A stretch of 64,000 nucleotides of DNA, from positions 32,467,501 to 32,531,500 of the forward strand of contig NC_090997.1 of the NCBI RefSeq assembly GCF_041146395.1. The letters are read 5' to 3'. The notes below the pieces were generated by a model that was not told where the DNA came from, did no database searches, and saw only the letters and a list, made by a program, of their open reading frames with translations. Source of the DNA: Eulemur rufifrons. Taxonomy: Eukaryota > Chordata > Mammalia > Primates > Lemuridae. Position numbers and translations under genes: made by a program. Below, in pieces: positions 23,008 through 36,499 of this stretch; position 1 is the stretch's first letter; every line of letters begins with the position of its first letter.

Positions 23008-24220
23008 ATTTCCCTAAGAAGATGCCAAACCTACCCCAATCTAGGCTCTAAACTTAACCAGCAACATAAAGTAACTGTACTTCACGTAACTTCTCAAGGA
23101 GTATAACTTCAAACTTTCTATGAATCACAAGTTCTGCTGAAAGGATGTTTATGAAGGACAGCCAGATAGATAGTCTCTGCTATTTTGTTATTAATCTTCA
23201 GAATCTGTGCAACTAGACATTGCCAGCTACTTAGAACAAATAAATACTCTTGTGTACTATGTAAAATAGAAAATGAACTCAACAGCATGTCACCAGAAGT
23301 GCTGTTACCGCAACCTGCTCACTTGGGAAGATGCATCACAGACGGAGTTTCTGACTAATTGGGGCACCAGGGAATTCAACCAATTGGAACTCCACATGCC
23401 CCATTCACTCCCTGGTCATCAAACATACGCCAGCGCTCAGAATCCAGTGACTAAAGGATAGTGGTAATTAATTTAGCACTACATAAGCAATGTGGGTCCA
23501 CTAAAAAGAGGAATTGCCTGTGGTTATGACAGATAAGAAAAAAAAATGATTGTATCCATCACCCAAATCCATATCTAGGAAATAACATGACAGGGGCAAA
23601 ATATATTAGTAAGGTTTTGCAAAAAGGCAAAAAAAAAAAAAAAAAAAAATCCCTCTCCCCTCCAAAAATCCCAAATTTGGAAGACTGCAAATTGTTCATG
23701 TAAGACTCAAAGTTTCACTAACCCTTACATTAATTCTTATTTTTTTTTTAAATAAGGACATGATTAGGATAAATGTTTTAAATAGCAATAAAGAGTAGGA
23801 AGTACAGTTCCCTGCTGTTTCACTTTTATTCTCCCTCCCCCAAGCCCCAGCACTAGCCCTCTGTACTAACCACTATCAGTAGTGTCTTTGAGTTCTGTCT
23901 GAGAGGGCGCCCTCTGCCCTCCACGACCTATCTGTGCAGCAGGTCAGACCATGAAAGAGCTATAAACGTGAGCTGCATTTATGCTCCCTTCCTACATTTG
24001 CTCTTGCCACGCCGCCCTTTGCCCTGATGCACGCAGCCTACCCAGAGAGTCATTATAAGGCAAGACCCGGGATACTATGACCATGTCACTGTACAAACAT
24101 TGTTAAGAGCTTTGTTCATTAGTTCAGGTTGTTCTCTCAGTGAAGAACTGCAAGAGAAATTTGTCCCTAGTCTCCCAAAACTGGGAATGGTCAAGCTTCT
24201 CCAGATTTGTTTTTGTCTAA
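23008..24220. other. Intergenic with poly-A tract
   Basis: A run of about 22 A at 23628-23649 is not attached to a recognisable SINE. A CpG-containing palindromic core gagggcgccctc lies at about 23904-23915. Nothing else is identified. Confidence 0.5.
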
Positions 24221-24224
24221 AGGA

Positions 24225-24680
24225 CTGTTGCAGTTGCTATGGCTACATAATAAATTACCCTAAAGCTTAGTGTGTAAAATGACCATTTATTTTGTTCATG
24301 AATTCTGTGGGCCTGGAATTCCAATAGGAAACGATGGGGTGGCTTGTCTCTGCTCCACAATGTCTGGGGTCTGCACTGAAAGACTCAAACGTTGGCGGCT
24401 GGAATCTTCTGTAAGCTCATTCCCTCATGTCTGATGCTAGCTTTGGCTGAAGCCTTAGCTGGGGATGTTGGCTGGAACACTTATATGTGTCTTCTCCATG
24501 TGATCTGAGATTGTGGTTGGGTTCCAAGCATACTTACCCCCAGAGAGAGAGAAAGAGAGAGAGACAGCTTAGTAGAAGCTGTGTCATCTTTTATGACCTA
24601 GCTATGGACATCACATAGCATCACTTCTATTGCTTTCCACTTGTCGAAGCAGCCCCCAAGTCATTTCCCAGGCTCAGGGG
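24225..24680 (+). repeat. Ancient interspersed repeat (unassigned)
   Basis: Contains 'gcagttgctatggctacata', 'ataaattaccctaaagctta', 'gtcttctccatgtgatctga' and 'tatgacctagctatggacat', blocks of a frequent old mammalian repeat. A GA-rich simple stretch lies at 24542-24565. Confidence 0.55.
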
Positions 24681-24999
24681 GAAGGGAAGTAGATTCTTCC
24701 CTTGAGTGGGAGCAGCTGGAGGAACGTGAAGGACTGGAAATATTGCTGTGTCCGTTTTTGGAAAATATGATTGGCCACAGGTTGACTCTATGTACTAACT
24801 ACTTAGAATTCCTAAAGGCACACCTTTGGCCCACGTATGTGAGAGTAGGGACCTTCGTGCCATGCATTGCGCATACAAACCCTTCTCTGGCTTCCTCTTG
24901 CTTTCCTCCCCTTATTTTTTCCTTGTGTAATTTTCCTCGTCAATTTCTACTTTATCTTGCAATATTTTATGTAGCTTTCTAAATCACTATAAATAATTT

Positions 25000-26140
25000 T
25001 TTGGGGAAAACTAAGGTATAAATTAACAAATGGAACTACAGAAAAAAATTATGTCTAAGCACCAAATTAATTTCAACAGGAAGAACAAGAACATGACATT
25101 CAGGAATCAAAACTCAACAAACACTCTCTGATATCCAAATCTTAACCTTAATTTACAATGACTTGGCATGGAAACCCAGAAGAGTAATTCATCTTTTCAA
25201 GTTAGTTTTTTGATTCCTACATTGACATAGTTTTGATTTACCATACTGGAAAGTATGTTAAATAAGTGAATCCACTTTATAATTGTGCAGTTTGGAAATA
25301 TTAATATGAATCTTAAATAGTTCTGCTGTACTTATTTTATCTACTTAAAATGTTTGTATAGCACCACTTAAAAAATAATATACTTTTTCTGAAAAGATAG
25401 GCCAAGAATTTATTAAGATGCTTGGCATTACTTTTTACAAGGAAGATAATACTATTTAATTTTTCAATAAAGCAATATGTTAGTCTTCCTATCTTTTGCA
25501 CTAAAGATGAGATATAATGTAATTCTCAGATGGCATAATTAACATTTTATTTGACACATCTATATTAGGGATTTCTTATCTATGAAGACCAATGAGTTTT
25601 ATTAAATATTCTATCTACCATAACAGATTTATTACAATGAAATTTCATTTTGCTTTATTTGTTTACTGTAATACTTCAGGGCTGTAAACCCAATTTGCTC
25701 TCCTGTATTTAAATTGATTATTTCATGAAAAGGTAGCCACTTTAATGACTAAATACAAAATCTACCATAATACAGATTGCAATTGCCCATTTAGCCACTC
25801 TTAAATCAGGAAGTTTAAATGTGATTGTTCTGTAAAAGGGATTAATTTAACAGCTTTGTGATTGTTTCTCATAATAGACATTCAACAATATAGTTAGAAA
25901 TTCACAACAACCAAATGCTGCAATAGAGGAATTAATGTACTTAAAAACCATGAAAATATAAATGTGAGACACTGAGTCTCTCATAGCTTTACTATAAGAA
26001 TTAGAATTAATTACTTAAGGTTTTACTGATCTTTTTGAATAAGTTTTAAGACAATTGACTAAGTCTTTTACAAACAAAATTAGTTAGAATGGCAATCGCA
26101 TGACTATCAAATAATCACCATAACATATCAGGTCCCTGTT
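25000..26140. other. Repeat-free AT-rich block, candidate conserved non-coding DNA
   Basis: About 1.1 kb without any repeat I can recognise, rich in homeodomain-type TAAT cores (for example 'gggattaatttaacagcttt'). No open frame of interest. A distal regulatory role for a neighbouring gene is possible but only inferred. Confidence 0.35.
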
Positions 26141-26152
26141 CTCTTGACAGAC

Positions 26153-26556
26153 TGCTGTGGTTTTAACGTTTGCGCTCCTCCAAAATTCATATTGAAACTT
26201 AATTAATTATCAAGAGGTGGGCCTTTTGGGAAGTGATTAAGTCATGGGGGCTCCAATCTTCTGAATAAGATTAATACCCTTTTAAAAGAGGCTTCAGAGA
26301 GCTGCCTGGCCCTTCCATCTCTCCTGCCATCTGAGGACACAGAATTTGTCCCTTTTTGCCCTCTTCCTCTTTTTGAGGAGGTAGCAAGAAAGTGCCATTT
26401 TGGGAGCAGAGAGCAGCCCTCATCAGACACCAAATCTACCAGTGCATTGATCTTGGATTTCCCAGCCTCCAGAATTGTGAGAAAATAAATTTCTGTTCTT
26501 TATAAATTACCCAGTGCCAGGTATTTTTATATAGCAGTACAAATGGACTAAGACAG
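26153..26556 (+). mobile_element. MaLR-type solo LTR
   Basis: From 'tgctgtggttttaacgtttg' through 'ggtgggccttttgggaagtg', 'cttggatttcccagcctcca', 'gaattgtgagaaaataaatt' to 'gtacaaatggactaagaca'. This order is typical of MLT1/MST LTRs. Confidence 0.8.
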
Positions 26557-26594
26557 ACATCTTTCATTTTCCTCCATTGTTGAATTTGCTTCTG

Positions 26595-26780
26595 CTGCCT
26601 TGAAATGCCCTCCTCCATCTCCACCCTGGACCCTCCTGTTGAAGTCCTATCTAAATTTCAACACCTAGATCCTATATCAACAATTGCAGCAACGTTCTAC
26701 TTTCTCCAAGGTGCAATCTCTCCTTCACTTTGTACTTTGCTGACAGTGTTCATCAGCCTATCCTTGCCTTAGCAGTTTAT
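26595..26780 (+). repeat. L2 fragment
   Basis: Reads 'gctgccttgaaatgccctcc' and 'ctcctgttgaagtcctatct', then 'ctccttcactttgtactttg', resembling the C-terminal coding end of an L2 LINE. Confidence 0.5.
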
Positions 26781-26839
26781 GTGTATTTCTCATTTTCCTA
26801 GAGCCTTCTTCCAACTTTCTCATATCCTATGAGTTCCTG

Positions 26840-27560
26840 TTGGGAAGATATAGAGAAAAAATTATTTGTACCACTTATTAAAGATGATGAGGCAGTCCTT
26901 ATGCAAGGGGGACCATGGCAATTGGTATGGGGACCACTGCAATGGGATCTTGCAGTGGGGGAGAGAGACTGGACTGAACTCTGCAGACAGCATGGGAAAG
27001 CAGGAATTTACAGTCCAGGAGCAAGGTGGGGGTCAATAGATGAAAAAATACTAAGAGGAGGCTAGGTGAGGAGGCTCATATCAATAATCTCAGCACTTTG
27101 GGAGGCTGAGGCGGGAGGATTGCTTGAGGCCAGGAGTTCAAGACCAGCCTGGGAAACAGAGAGAGACCCTGTCTCTATAAAAAATAAAAAAAATTCGCTG
27201 GGTGTTGTGGCATGCACCTGTCATCCTACCTATCTGGAGGCTGAGGTGGGAAGATAGCGTGAGTCCAGGAGTTTGAGGGTCCAGTGAGCTATGATTGTGT
27301 CACTGCACTCTAGCCTAGGTGACAGAGTAAGGCCACATCTCTCTCTATATAAAACAAAATAAGAGAAAATTACTAAGAGAAAAATATCACCAATATCACA
27401 TATCACAGGTAAGGGAGTTTCTGGCTAAACTGACCTAATAGGATTCTTGCTGAAGACAGGCCAAGGAAATCAGACACCAACTAAGGGATAGTAGAGGAGG
27501 AGGAACCCAATTAGATATTGAAGAGATCAGATATCAAGGGTGGGGATGTTCTTAGCAGGG
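26840..27560 (-). mobile_element. LTR-like element interrupted by an Alu
   Basis: Flanks of the Alu at 27061-27363 look like one LTR-type unit; the right part shares aggattcttgct with the reverse complement of the LTR at about 17225. Ends are unclear. Confidence 0.35.
27061..27363 (+). repeat. Full-length Alu SINE with target-site duplication
   Basis: Dimeric Alu: 'cagcactttgggaggctgag', 'gcctgggaaacagagagaga', 'cactgcactctagcctaggt'. Flanking repeats aaaatactaagagga (about 27045) and aaaattactaagaga (27366) mark the target site. Confidence 0.88.
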
Positions 27561-27654
27561 TCTTCGCTAAAACTGGATTTTATAAGGAAGTTCATAGACA
27601 GGCCTAGGAGAGGTTTCAGGAGCCTGACTAAACTTTGGTCAAACAAAAGGAATC

Positions 27655-27745
27655 TTTGTCAGAAATATTGTATCTTGTGCATTTTTGCCTTGCCCACAAC
27701 ACTTGGGCCAGGGCTATGCACATAGAAATTGCTCAAAAGTGTTGA
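27655..27745 (+). repeat. L2 3' end fragment
   Basis: Ends 'gccagggctatgcacataga' and 'aattgctcaaaagtgttgat', an eroded L2/MIR-like terminus. Confidence 0.5.
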
Positions 27746-28254
27746 TTGAGTTGAATTACTAACCGAGGCTAGCATATCCATGAAGCTGACATTAAAATAT
27801 GTAATTCCAACCATTATGAGATGATAGCTATTATATTCTGTGAGCCCACTCTGTTTTGTTGGATATGTATGTGTGATGTTGTTTTTAAGTAATTTGTAAA
27901 TATTTTTCTTTCTCCTATCATATTGACCTGAATTTTCTCCATTACAATGCAATATCCTATATCTCAATAACAATACCTCTCCTTTCTCTCAAAATATGTA
28001 TAAAAGCACAAATTGACTCAGAATAACCAGATATCTTTGACAGGCACAATTGAACCTAGAGAGAATAAATCCTTCACAATATTCTTCCATCTAACATAGT
28101 TGACATGCGCTTCAATTTTCCAAGCAAATTACCATGGATTTTATTTCAGCTGAAAAGAAAACTTATGTGGGAAGCCATTCTTACAGTCATGCCAGCCACA
28201 AAAGTTATAAAACCTGAACTAGGCTCATACAATTTGTGGGCTAGTAAAACTTAA

Positions 28255-28385
28255 ATACTATTGCTTAACTCCTTCATTTTTCAGAGGAGGAAACTGAAGC
28301 CTAGGGAGATTTAGAGGACTTGTTCAATGTGACCTGCTCATTAGTGGCAGAGCTTGCAGTAGAACTCAACTCCTATGCCTTCTAG
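28255..28385 (-). repeat. MIR SINE
   Basis: Antisense MIR core: 'cagaggaggaaactgaagcc', 'cattagtggcagagcttgca'. Confidence 0.7.
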
Positions 28386-28399
28386 AGCAATTCCTATTC

Positions 28400-31300
28400 C
28401 ACAGACTCTAGAATAGAACTCCTGCTTCTCCTAAAGCATCACAGTCTAAACTGTAAGTCTGAGCCCAGCACAAATTCAATCACTGGCTGTTCATGAAGGC
28501 TTCTGTTGTATGTTCATTCATGTGGCTTCTTTAGTGTCTTCTCCATTTATTCCATTGCTCTTAAAAGCCTGATTCAAAGATAGCATATCATGTATTTTCA
28601 TTATTTTAGATGTGAAAGATTTCCAAAATCTCCATATTTCAGGCATGACAAAACATAAGTAATAAAGTCTTTTTGAATTTTATTTATACATGTGATATCA
28701 CCTTACTTAATTGCAGTAGTAGCTTTCTTCCTGCTACTGTATTTCTGGAGTTGACTACAATTTATTGATAATACAACTAAGCTCTATTCCGAGTACTTAT
28801 ACATCTGTCCTTGAATTAAGCACCTAAGAACATGGCAGCTGTCATAAAAAGGGATAAACTTTTGTCTGCCTGACTTGCTTTACTCCCCATCTATTATATT
28901 GCTAAATTGGACAATATTTTCAGCTAAAACTTATTCATTGGGTATCCAAACACAAACTGAGCCTAGGATCTTTTGCCTCTAAGTCTAAGCTAGTATCACA
29001 ACACCTGGATCTTGTGAAAAAGTCAATATCCATTATTCGGCCATCAATACCCTTTTCTTGGATGTAGACGGTCACAAACCCTGCCGTAGCAAGTTCAGAC
29101 TGAGTGAGGTGGTCTGTACAGTCCTGAATGTCTACAGTTATGACTTACAAGATACTCGGCGTGTATTTTAAAGCCATCATATGACAGACAGTATTTAGGT
29201 TGCATTTTAAGCCTCCATAAGAGTCATATTTGTTTACTCCCTTTAAATGCTTTCATCTGGCCCACAGCAGTGGCCCTGCAGAAGAGAGAGAGTGTTGTTC
29301 AGAGACTTCACTTGTGTGTTCAATGACTCCAGTTCTACTCCCCTCGGTTTCTGGCTTGTTTGGCTACATACTTTGCCTCCCTCTCTTTGCCTTGTACCAC
29401 GTAGATTCACAAGTGGATTTCAGACTGCCTGCCAAGATCTAACCTGTCGCGTTCTTAGGAAGCCTCTTCTAGTGGCCACACTAGGGTCCTGGCCTCTAGA
29501 GGCCACTTATTATCAGGGGAGGGAATCTCAATATTTATGGTATTCTAAGTAAACCTAAAAATTAAGGATGCCTATTGAATACATGGATATTGTTATTGTT
29601 ATTGTTATCATTTTTACAGTTAGATTTCTGCTGGTTAAGTTTTTACTTTTGGGGTCCTTTTTAGACTGATGGAAAACAGATAAAATACAATCTGCAATGT
29701 GGATATTTTACAGTGACAGGCTGAGAGACAGTGGTGCCCAGTGGCAAAGTAATGTGTTTTGTGTCTCTTCCCTTTGCACTCTAATTTGCCAAGACCAGTG
29801 GTTTTGTGGATCCGCACAGACTGGCTTCTGGAGACACGAGTCCCCTTCTGCACTCCTCCTCCACAATGCTTCTGGCAGTTCATGATGTATAAAGGTTGTT
29901 GGAAAGTTATTAGCCTGTTTAGTTTTCCTGTTGGAATTTCAAAGGCTGGTTTTAGGTAACATTAATAGGCTCTTACTTTCTTGAACGCAATAGCTGTATT
30001 TGGTTTTCTGGAAATGAAGAATTACAGAGCAAATGCTTGGCTGCTAAAAGCATTAAAGACAAAAATCTTAGTTTATACTAGCAAACATAAAGGGTTTTAT
30101 AGCTTGCATTTTTGTGCTTACCTCACTTCTCATCTCAGCTCCACTTTCCTACTTTCATTAATCTGTGTCTCAGTTTTCCAATCTATTTTAAATGAATTTT
30201 ATCTGGTTATATTGCTTGAGTTTTATAAGCAATCAGATCTTTCCTGGTGCAAGGTGGGTTATGCATAAACAGGTTTCAGAAAGCAACAATATAATAGATG
30301 TTGACATTTGAGAACTATATAAAATATTTTAAAGAAGGAAGAAACATATGATGGAAGCTTGATTAATCCTAATTTGGTAAAGAGACAATTCTGGTTAGGT
30401 GAACTGTATGGTTAAGTCAGAGTTAATTAGGAGACAGTTACAGTTTAACTATTGTTAAGAATTTTCCTGAAGTTATATTGCTGCTGTTATACTCTAGTGA
30501 GTGTAATGTACTGAACAGAACTGATTTTTTCTTAGGTGACTAAGACTCTCACAACGGCTGAGGGATATCACTGTGAACATCTATGTGGATTGGGCCATAA
30601 TTGGACATACGGAAGGTTTAAGAGATGAGGTTAAATTTGTATTGGCCCAGGGCAGATTTTAAGTTGATTTAAAAAAATTGAATCTCCTCTCTCAGTTTGG
30701 TTTTTAGTCATCCATTTTCCTAATAGAGGCTTACAGCAAACAAAAGCTCCCTAATCACTTCCACACAAAGAAATACAAATATTTTATTAAAGACTTCTTT
30801 TTGAGGTCACTTTGCCTGATTAATTAATTAGTTTGATGGAGATCTTATTATTTACAGCTTTGGGGCTGTGGCACTATAATAAAGAATGAGATCACTACTT
30901 CCTAAAGTGGAAAGAAAACTTGGAATGACTCATATTCAATTTGTCTTTGAAAATTCAGTAAAATACTGTTTGGGAATTTTTAAATTAAGCAAATCAAGTA
31001 CTTTTATTAGAAACAATGCATTAAAATTGTGTGAAAGAGGAGCAAAGAAAAAGGGGGGGTGGAATTTGTTTGCCAAAGTACAGGATAATCAGAACCTAGT
31101 GAGAACATTTAGTCTCTAATAAAGAAGGAAATTTCGACTGAATTACTGGATGGAGATAGAAAATTCATGCTCCATCTATCTGGTGGTTGGACATCTGACA
31201 TTCTTTATGACTCCCTAGGTAGCTACATACTCAAAATAAGAACAGATTTCTTTGGGTAGTTAGGAAATCCTATAGAATGGAATTAGAGCTTGCCTTAGGG

Positions 31301-33000
31301 TATACTTTGCATTATGTAAAACTTGATTTAACAAGTTTAGTCATTTGGATTCTTTGGTGATCTTCAGTACTGTCTAGGTTTTAGAACGGAAGGAATTAGA
31401 TATAATGGGAAGTTAGAGACAGAGACAGAGTGAGAGACAGAGACTGACAGAGATGAATGTGTGTGCTGTGTTGAGTGTGAGACCATCTGAGTATGGGCAC
31501 GTGTGGGCAGGTGTGGCGTTGGGAGGTTTCACTGGGAAGCCAACATGTCAGGAAATGACAGCCATCGGAACAGAGGAAAGCACAGCATCTCCAACTATAT
31601 AAATATAGGCACCTAGAGAAATTTGTTTACATATTTTATTAGCACAGAAGGTCATCACTGAGAATCAAAACACAATATAACTAAACCGATGTTTATAATG
31701 ATAACATGAAATGTCAAGCAAAGGTTAAATGATCATAATACTTTTAAGAAGTCAGAGAGGTACAATATGTTTTAGACAGATTTCTTTCAAAAATGTATGT
31801 GCCTGCGTATGTGTTTAAGTGTTATCCCCTCAAGTATAATCTTTGTTTTCCTGAAGTTTTATTTGTCCAACTATAACATTCCTAATGATAATAAATACAT
31901 AGGATTTATGTATTTCGTAAGATAAATGGGACATATTTTGTAGGGGTATTTATTTTTTCCTGCCTTTATGGAAAAGGTAAGTAGACTACACCTAAGGTAA
32001 GGCCCCTGAAAAGAATGTTTACTATTGTTTTAATGTTTAAGGAAGAAGAAAATATGCATGAAAAAAATATGCCTTAGCATTCTATAAATTCTACAGCTAA
32101 CTACCTCTGAAGATGTCTGTGTTTGCAACAAATCATATTCAACCCTGGCAAAAACTTTCTTCCTTGGCTTCTCTCCAAAAGGCATTATAATGTTTATGTC
32201 ATGCATAGCCAGTAAACCAGGTTAACACTAAAAAGCCACTGATGCCTGGCACAATTTAATCTTTTATTTTAAGCATTTACCTTGAATTGTAGAAATTGAT
32301 GTCACCTCTAGAGAATGTTTCTTTTCATTCATGTCCAGGTGCACCATTTGAAAGGCCTTCATGGGGTTTAACAGCATAGGCTTGAGTTGAGCTGGTGAGT
32401 AATGTGCATTTAATCAGAATGCACCCTTTGTTCCCCAAACCCTTCTGCCTTTGTTAAGGTTCTCTGTTCTGCCTGATAAACACATTGTGTCCTACTTCCT
32501 TCTACAAAAGCTACTACCCTACCAAATCTGTTTGATATTTTCCTTTTATATAATGCAACATTGATAATGGCAGAGGAAAAAAAGGGTTCTCCATTTTTCT
32601 TCCCCCATTGGAAAAACCTAACAGGATGAAAGTATTATGGCAACCCAAAAGGGCTAATGGTAGAAAGGACTGAAGGTAGCAAGGTCTGCTCATACATAGG
32701 GTATGGTTTTGACAGCTTGCCATTTTCTCATGACAAGCATCATTCAGATCACTAGGAATTGCTTTGGGTTTTCCCTTTAACCAATTCAAATAAAAGGGCA
32801 TAAATAATATTTTATGAGCCATATAAGATAAATGGAAACCAAGAAAGTATTGCTATGAAAAGAAGAAATGAAATTGAACTCTATATATATAAGTCCCCAT
32901 AAATATAACATCTCTAAAATATGAGGTATGATTGCAAAGTAATTTAATTTATTAAAAAACATACATAGTATCAGAACACATACCTCCAAAATGAACTTTG
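28400..33000. other. Long AT-rich intergenic stretch
   Basis: No gene and few clear repeats. Small simple repeats: (TTATTG)n at about 29589-29610 and an AGAC/AGAG-rich stretch at 31415-31455. The part 30285-31400 is repeat-poor and includes 'gattaattaattagtttgat' and 'tatttacagctttggggctg', the kind of sequence found in conserved non-coding elements. Confidence 0.4.
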
Positions 33001-33009
33001 TTACTTTCA

Positions 33010-33215
33010 GAGTTGTGCCAGTCTGGTCAAAAGAAAACTGGCTTTTACACCTAAATGAGTTAGGTCAATTCACTGGACTCACCACTCACTACCAAGCCAC
33101 CATAACTACCTGGGCCTCAGTTGCTCAATTACTGGATTAAATGATTGGTAATGATGCCTATTTCCCAGGGGAGTGTGAGGGCTGAGTGAAAATGCACTAA
33201 CTCGCATCCTCAGGT
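33010..33215 (+). repeat. MIR-like SINE fragment
   Basis: 'acctgggcctcagttgctca', 'gtaatgatgcctatttccca' and 'gagggctgagtgaaaatgca' follow MIR order with much divergence. Confidence 0.45.
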
Positions 33216-33515
33216 ATTCAACAAATTTTTAGGACCCTATTCCCCTTCCATACAGAAATGGAATGGATCAAAATACTTGAGAGCAAGAGCAAGAGAACAA
33301 GAGAGTTTTCTAACTGTGTCAAGAGGCTATATTACATTTATTTCAATTAAATAACCAGATTTGAACAACTAGCACCTGCTGAACACATTACTTTTGAATA
33401 TCAAAGTTTTATTTTTAAAGGTGGATTTGAATTTTGGTTACTTCCAAAAGTTCCTATAGTCAATTCTTGTGCCTATAGTGGACAATCAAGCTTGGGTAAA
33501 TCTTTTTCAGTGACA

Positions 33516-33516
<1 letters not shown>

Positions 33517-33551
<35 letters not shown>

Positions 33552-33555
33552 ACAT
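33517..33555 (+). repeat. (CA)n microsatellite
   Basis: About 15 CA units followed by one imperfect unit (cacagacacaca) and 'tatgtgcatacatgtacaca'. Confidence 0.97.
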
Positions 33556-34300
33556 ATGTGCATACATGTACACACAAGTATATATGCACTGTCTGACTAT
33601 AATGAGACAGATTTGTATGTCTTTCAAATTTTTTCTAAAGGTATTTCCAAAAATGTTTTGAGCTTCAGCAGCACTTGCCTATCCTGCCCAGGATGCCTAG
33701 TTGGAAGATCAGAATTCAATTGCATACGTATATTCTGGTTTGTGGAGAAAAAGTCAATCTTATGCCTATTGTTACACCTATAGCTTACCTTGAAGACCAT
33801 TTTGAGTTCACATTAATGGTGCCACGAAAGACTCAAGGGCCACAGTTACTATATGTGGGTTTATCATAGCTAATTAGCCTTCATTATCGAAGTCAAGTTA
33901 CAGTTGAGCAATTGGGGATGATGTCATGATACAATATAAATAAGAAAAGAATGAATCTCTCTGCTTTTGCATAAAAGTATCATATTTTATTTTTTTCCTG
34001 TGGCTGCTGTGTATTTAAGTAAGAATGGGGTCATTAAGTTCAATGCACCCTCAAGGAGAGGGGAATTAAGGTCCACTTCTTGAAGGAAGAAGTATACAAA
34101 ATGTTTAAATGCACTTTTAATCACTACAGGCAGTGATAGGGGTGTCAGGAACTGGCCAACTTTTTCATGGCTCACTAATGTAGAGTTGAAAGTGGCTTTC
34201 TGTGTCCCTGCACCCTAAAACTCCAAGGTCATAGGTAGACTGGTGGCAGTATCTCTAGAGGCTGGCCTACAGAGATGAGTATGAAGTCCTGTATTCTTTA

Positions 34301-34385
34301 TGTAGCCCAGGCTGGTATCGACCTCTGGGCTCAAGGGATCCTCCTGCCTCAGCTTCCTGAGTAGCTGGGACTACAGGCACATCCC
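34301..34385 (-). repeat. Alu fragment, antisense
   Basis: Only 'agcccaggctggtatcgacc' through 'agctgggactacaggcacat' remains, a piece of one monomer. Confidence 0.75.
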
Positions 34386-34749
34386 ATCGGTCCCAACTCT
34401 ATTTTATTTTTGTGAATGATGCCTAAGGGAGTGTTTGAATGAAAAAGAGGAAACTTCCCTAGTGCTGTGCTGTCCAGTGAGGTGGCAGGGTACTCTCATT
34501 CCCAGGGACACATCTTCCTGTGTCATTTCTGAATGCATCTTTTTTTATATTATTCCGTTGCCCTCCAAAATCTAGCTGCTAATTTCTAGCCTTAAACACT
34601 CACAATTGCCAGTTAATCAAGTTAAATCCTTGGTTAAAGAGAAGCTACTTTATCTTAGAGTCTGACTGAAAATAAATCTGTATTTCAATAATACAGACTG
34701 TCACATTGAATAGAAATAGCACTTTTTAAAATGCCTTCTTCAAAGTAGT

Positions 34750-34965
34750 AGCTTAAGTCTAGTGGTCTAAGTTTCAGTGGTGAAATTTAGGATGACTTAC
34801 TTGGCAGTGGCTTCTGGAGAGCAATTCCATTGTGGGTTAAATGGGAATAACAAGACCTTCCTGACCTACCTAAAAGGTTTAATATAGGGTTCATTAGAGG
34901 TAAGAAATGAGTTAAATATAAAGTGCTACAAAATCTGCAAATGGTGGCTTGGAAAGGACTTTAGA
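34750..34965 (+). repeat. MIR SINE
   Basis: Diverged sense MIR with 'gttaaatgggaataacaaga' and 'gagttaaatataaagtgcta'. Confidence 0.5.
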
Positions 34966-34999
34966 ATTCCAAACTCTTCATTTTAAATATAGAAAGTGG

Positions 35000-36125
35000 G
35001 ACCTAGAAAAGTGTCAAGAAGACCACACGCAAGTGGCAGGAATTTCCTGAACTGGCAGTATTGATGAATGTCAACGCAACTTTCACATTTTCACTTTTCT
35101 AGCTGGAAGTAGCTGTGGGACATCAAGAATCTTCTTAGCCTACACACAGATGTTCTACAAAGTCATTGTCATTAAATTCACTTATAAAAATTAGAATAGC
35201 CCTTAATTTTTAAAAACTAAGGTCATCATAAAAGAGAATTGCCATGATTTTCTTACCTTCAGAAAAGAACTTCAGTCTTTGTACAATCCTTGTGCTGTTC
35301 TTTGATCCATTTTCTAAGTTCATCCCTGAAATTTTTAAAAAATGTTTACATTGTGCTGCTTTAACTATACTTCTACTCTAGTGGAGTGTAGGCATTGTTG
35401 TTACCATGCCTTGACATGTGGCATTTTCTCATACAGACTGCGTGGATTGGGAATGATTGAATTTTTCTGCTAAGCAATGTCTTTAAATCAATTCTACTCC
35501 TTTGTTTGTGTTCTCATTCCCATGAGTACTTCCGGTTATATCACATTTTTCTCTGACATGGAAATCAGCGACTGCACATGCTATGGCCAAAGGTAAAGCA
35601 TCACAATAATGAAGAAGCTTACATGAAAGGAAAATTGATGAATGCAGCGGCATGTTTTTGTGATTAAATCAAAGGCAGATTCAAGGATTCTGGCAATCCT
35701 GCCTGGCAATCCAACCCTATTAACTGTTTTCCCAATCCTGATATAGCACAAGGTAATAGACAACGACAGGAAAGGGGGAAAATCAGACACAAAATCGAGT
35801 ATATTGCTGTCAGATGGTTACCAAAACAAATTGCCCAGCGTCTTCCAGAGTTTTCATATTTCTAGAACTTATTTCTGCAATCAAACTTATTTTCAAAGAC
35901 AGATAGTAAAACAGTTTTCAGTATCTAGAGAGTGGGAAAACATTAACTAAGTTGTTTGTAAGAGCCAGTCAGAAGGTCATCTCTCTTTGCCACTTGCAAC
36001 TTGTCTGTTACTCTGCACACACACACCTTCTAAAGTCAGCATCCCAAACCGACGGATTATTCTGGGATTGTATGAAATCCCTACCTTTTATTTATTTAAA
36101 TAATAATGATGTTGAAGTTAATAAA
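35000..36125. other. Intergenic, no recognised feature
   Basis: AT-rich, no repeat or gene recognised. Confidence 0.4.
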
Positions 36126-36129
36126 TATA

Positions 36130-36360
36130 ATAGCTAATCAAAGCTATGATTTATTAGATGCCATAAATGTGACACTATTTTTATTTTATTGTAATTTCTA
36201 ATTCTCACATGTGTATTTGGTGAGAATATTTCCATTTTATAATAAGAAAACTGAGGTTCTTGTTTGTTGAGTACTTTGCCTAAAGTTATATAAGTAGTGA
36301 GGTTTGGAGCTTGGGCTGGTCAGACCCTGAATCCCATGCTATTTCCACTCTTCTATAACT
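36130..36360 (-). repeat. MIR SINE
   Basis: Antisense MIR: 'ccattttataataagaaaac', 'tgaggttcttg', 'ataagtagtgaggtttggag'. Confidence 0.65.
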
Positions 36361-36499
36361 TCTCTTTATTATTTATATCCTCCATAGATTTGTGAGGATA
36401 TCACAGCATGCAACTTTTTTTGACTTTTATTTCCAATATTGTCTCAACACAGTCAGATAATTAACACAGCAATGCAAAGCCAGCAAATTTTCATTATTA

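Noticed and set aside
22852..23106. Repeat-containing open frame with Pro-Ser-His-Pro-Ile units
   Set aside because: Produced by the CCCAT microsatellite, not by a repeat protein.
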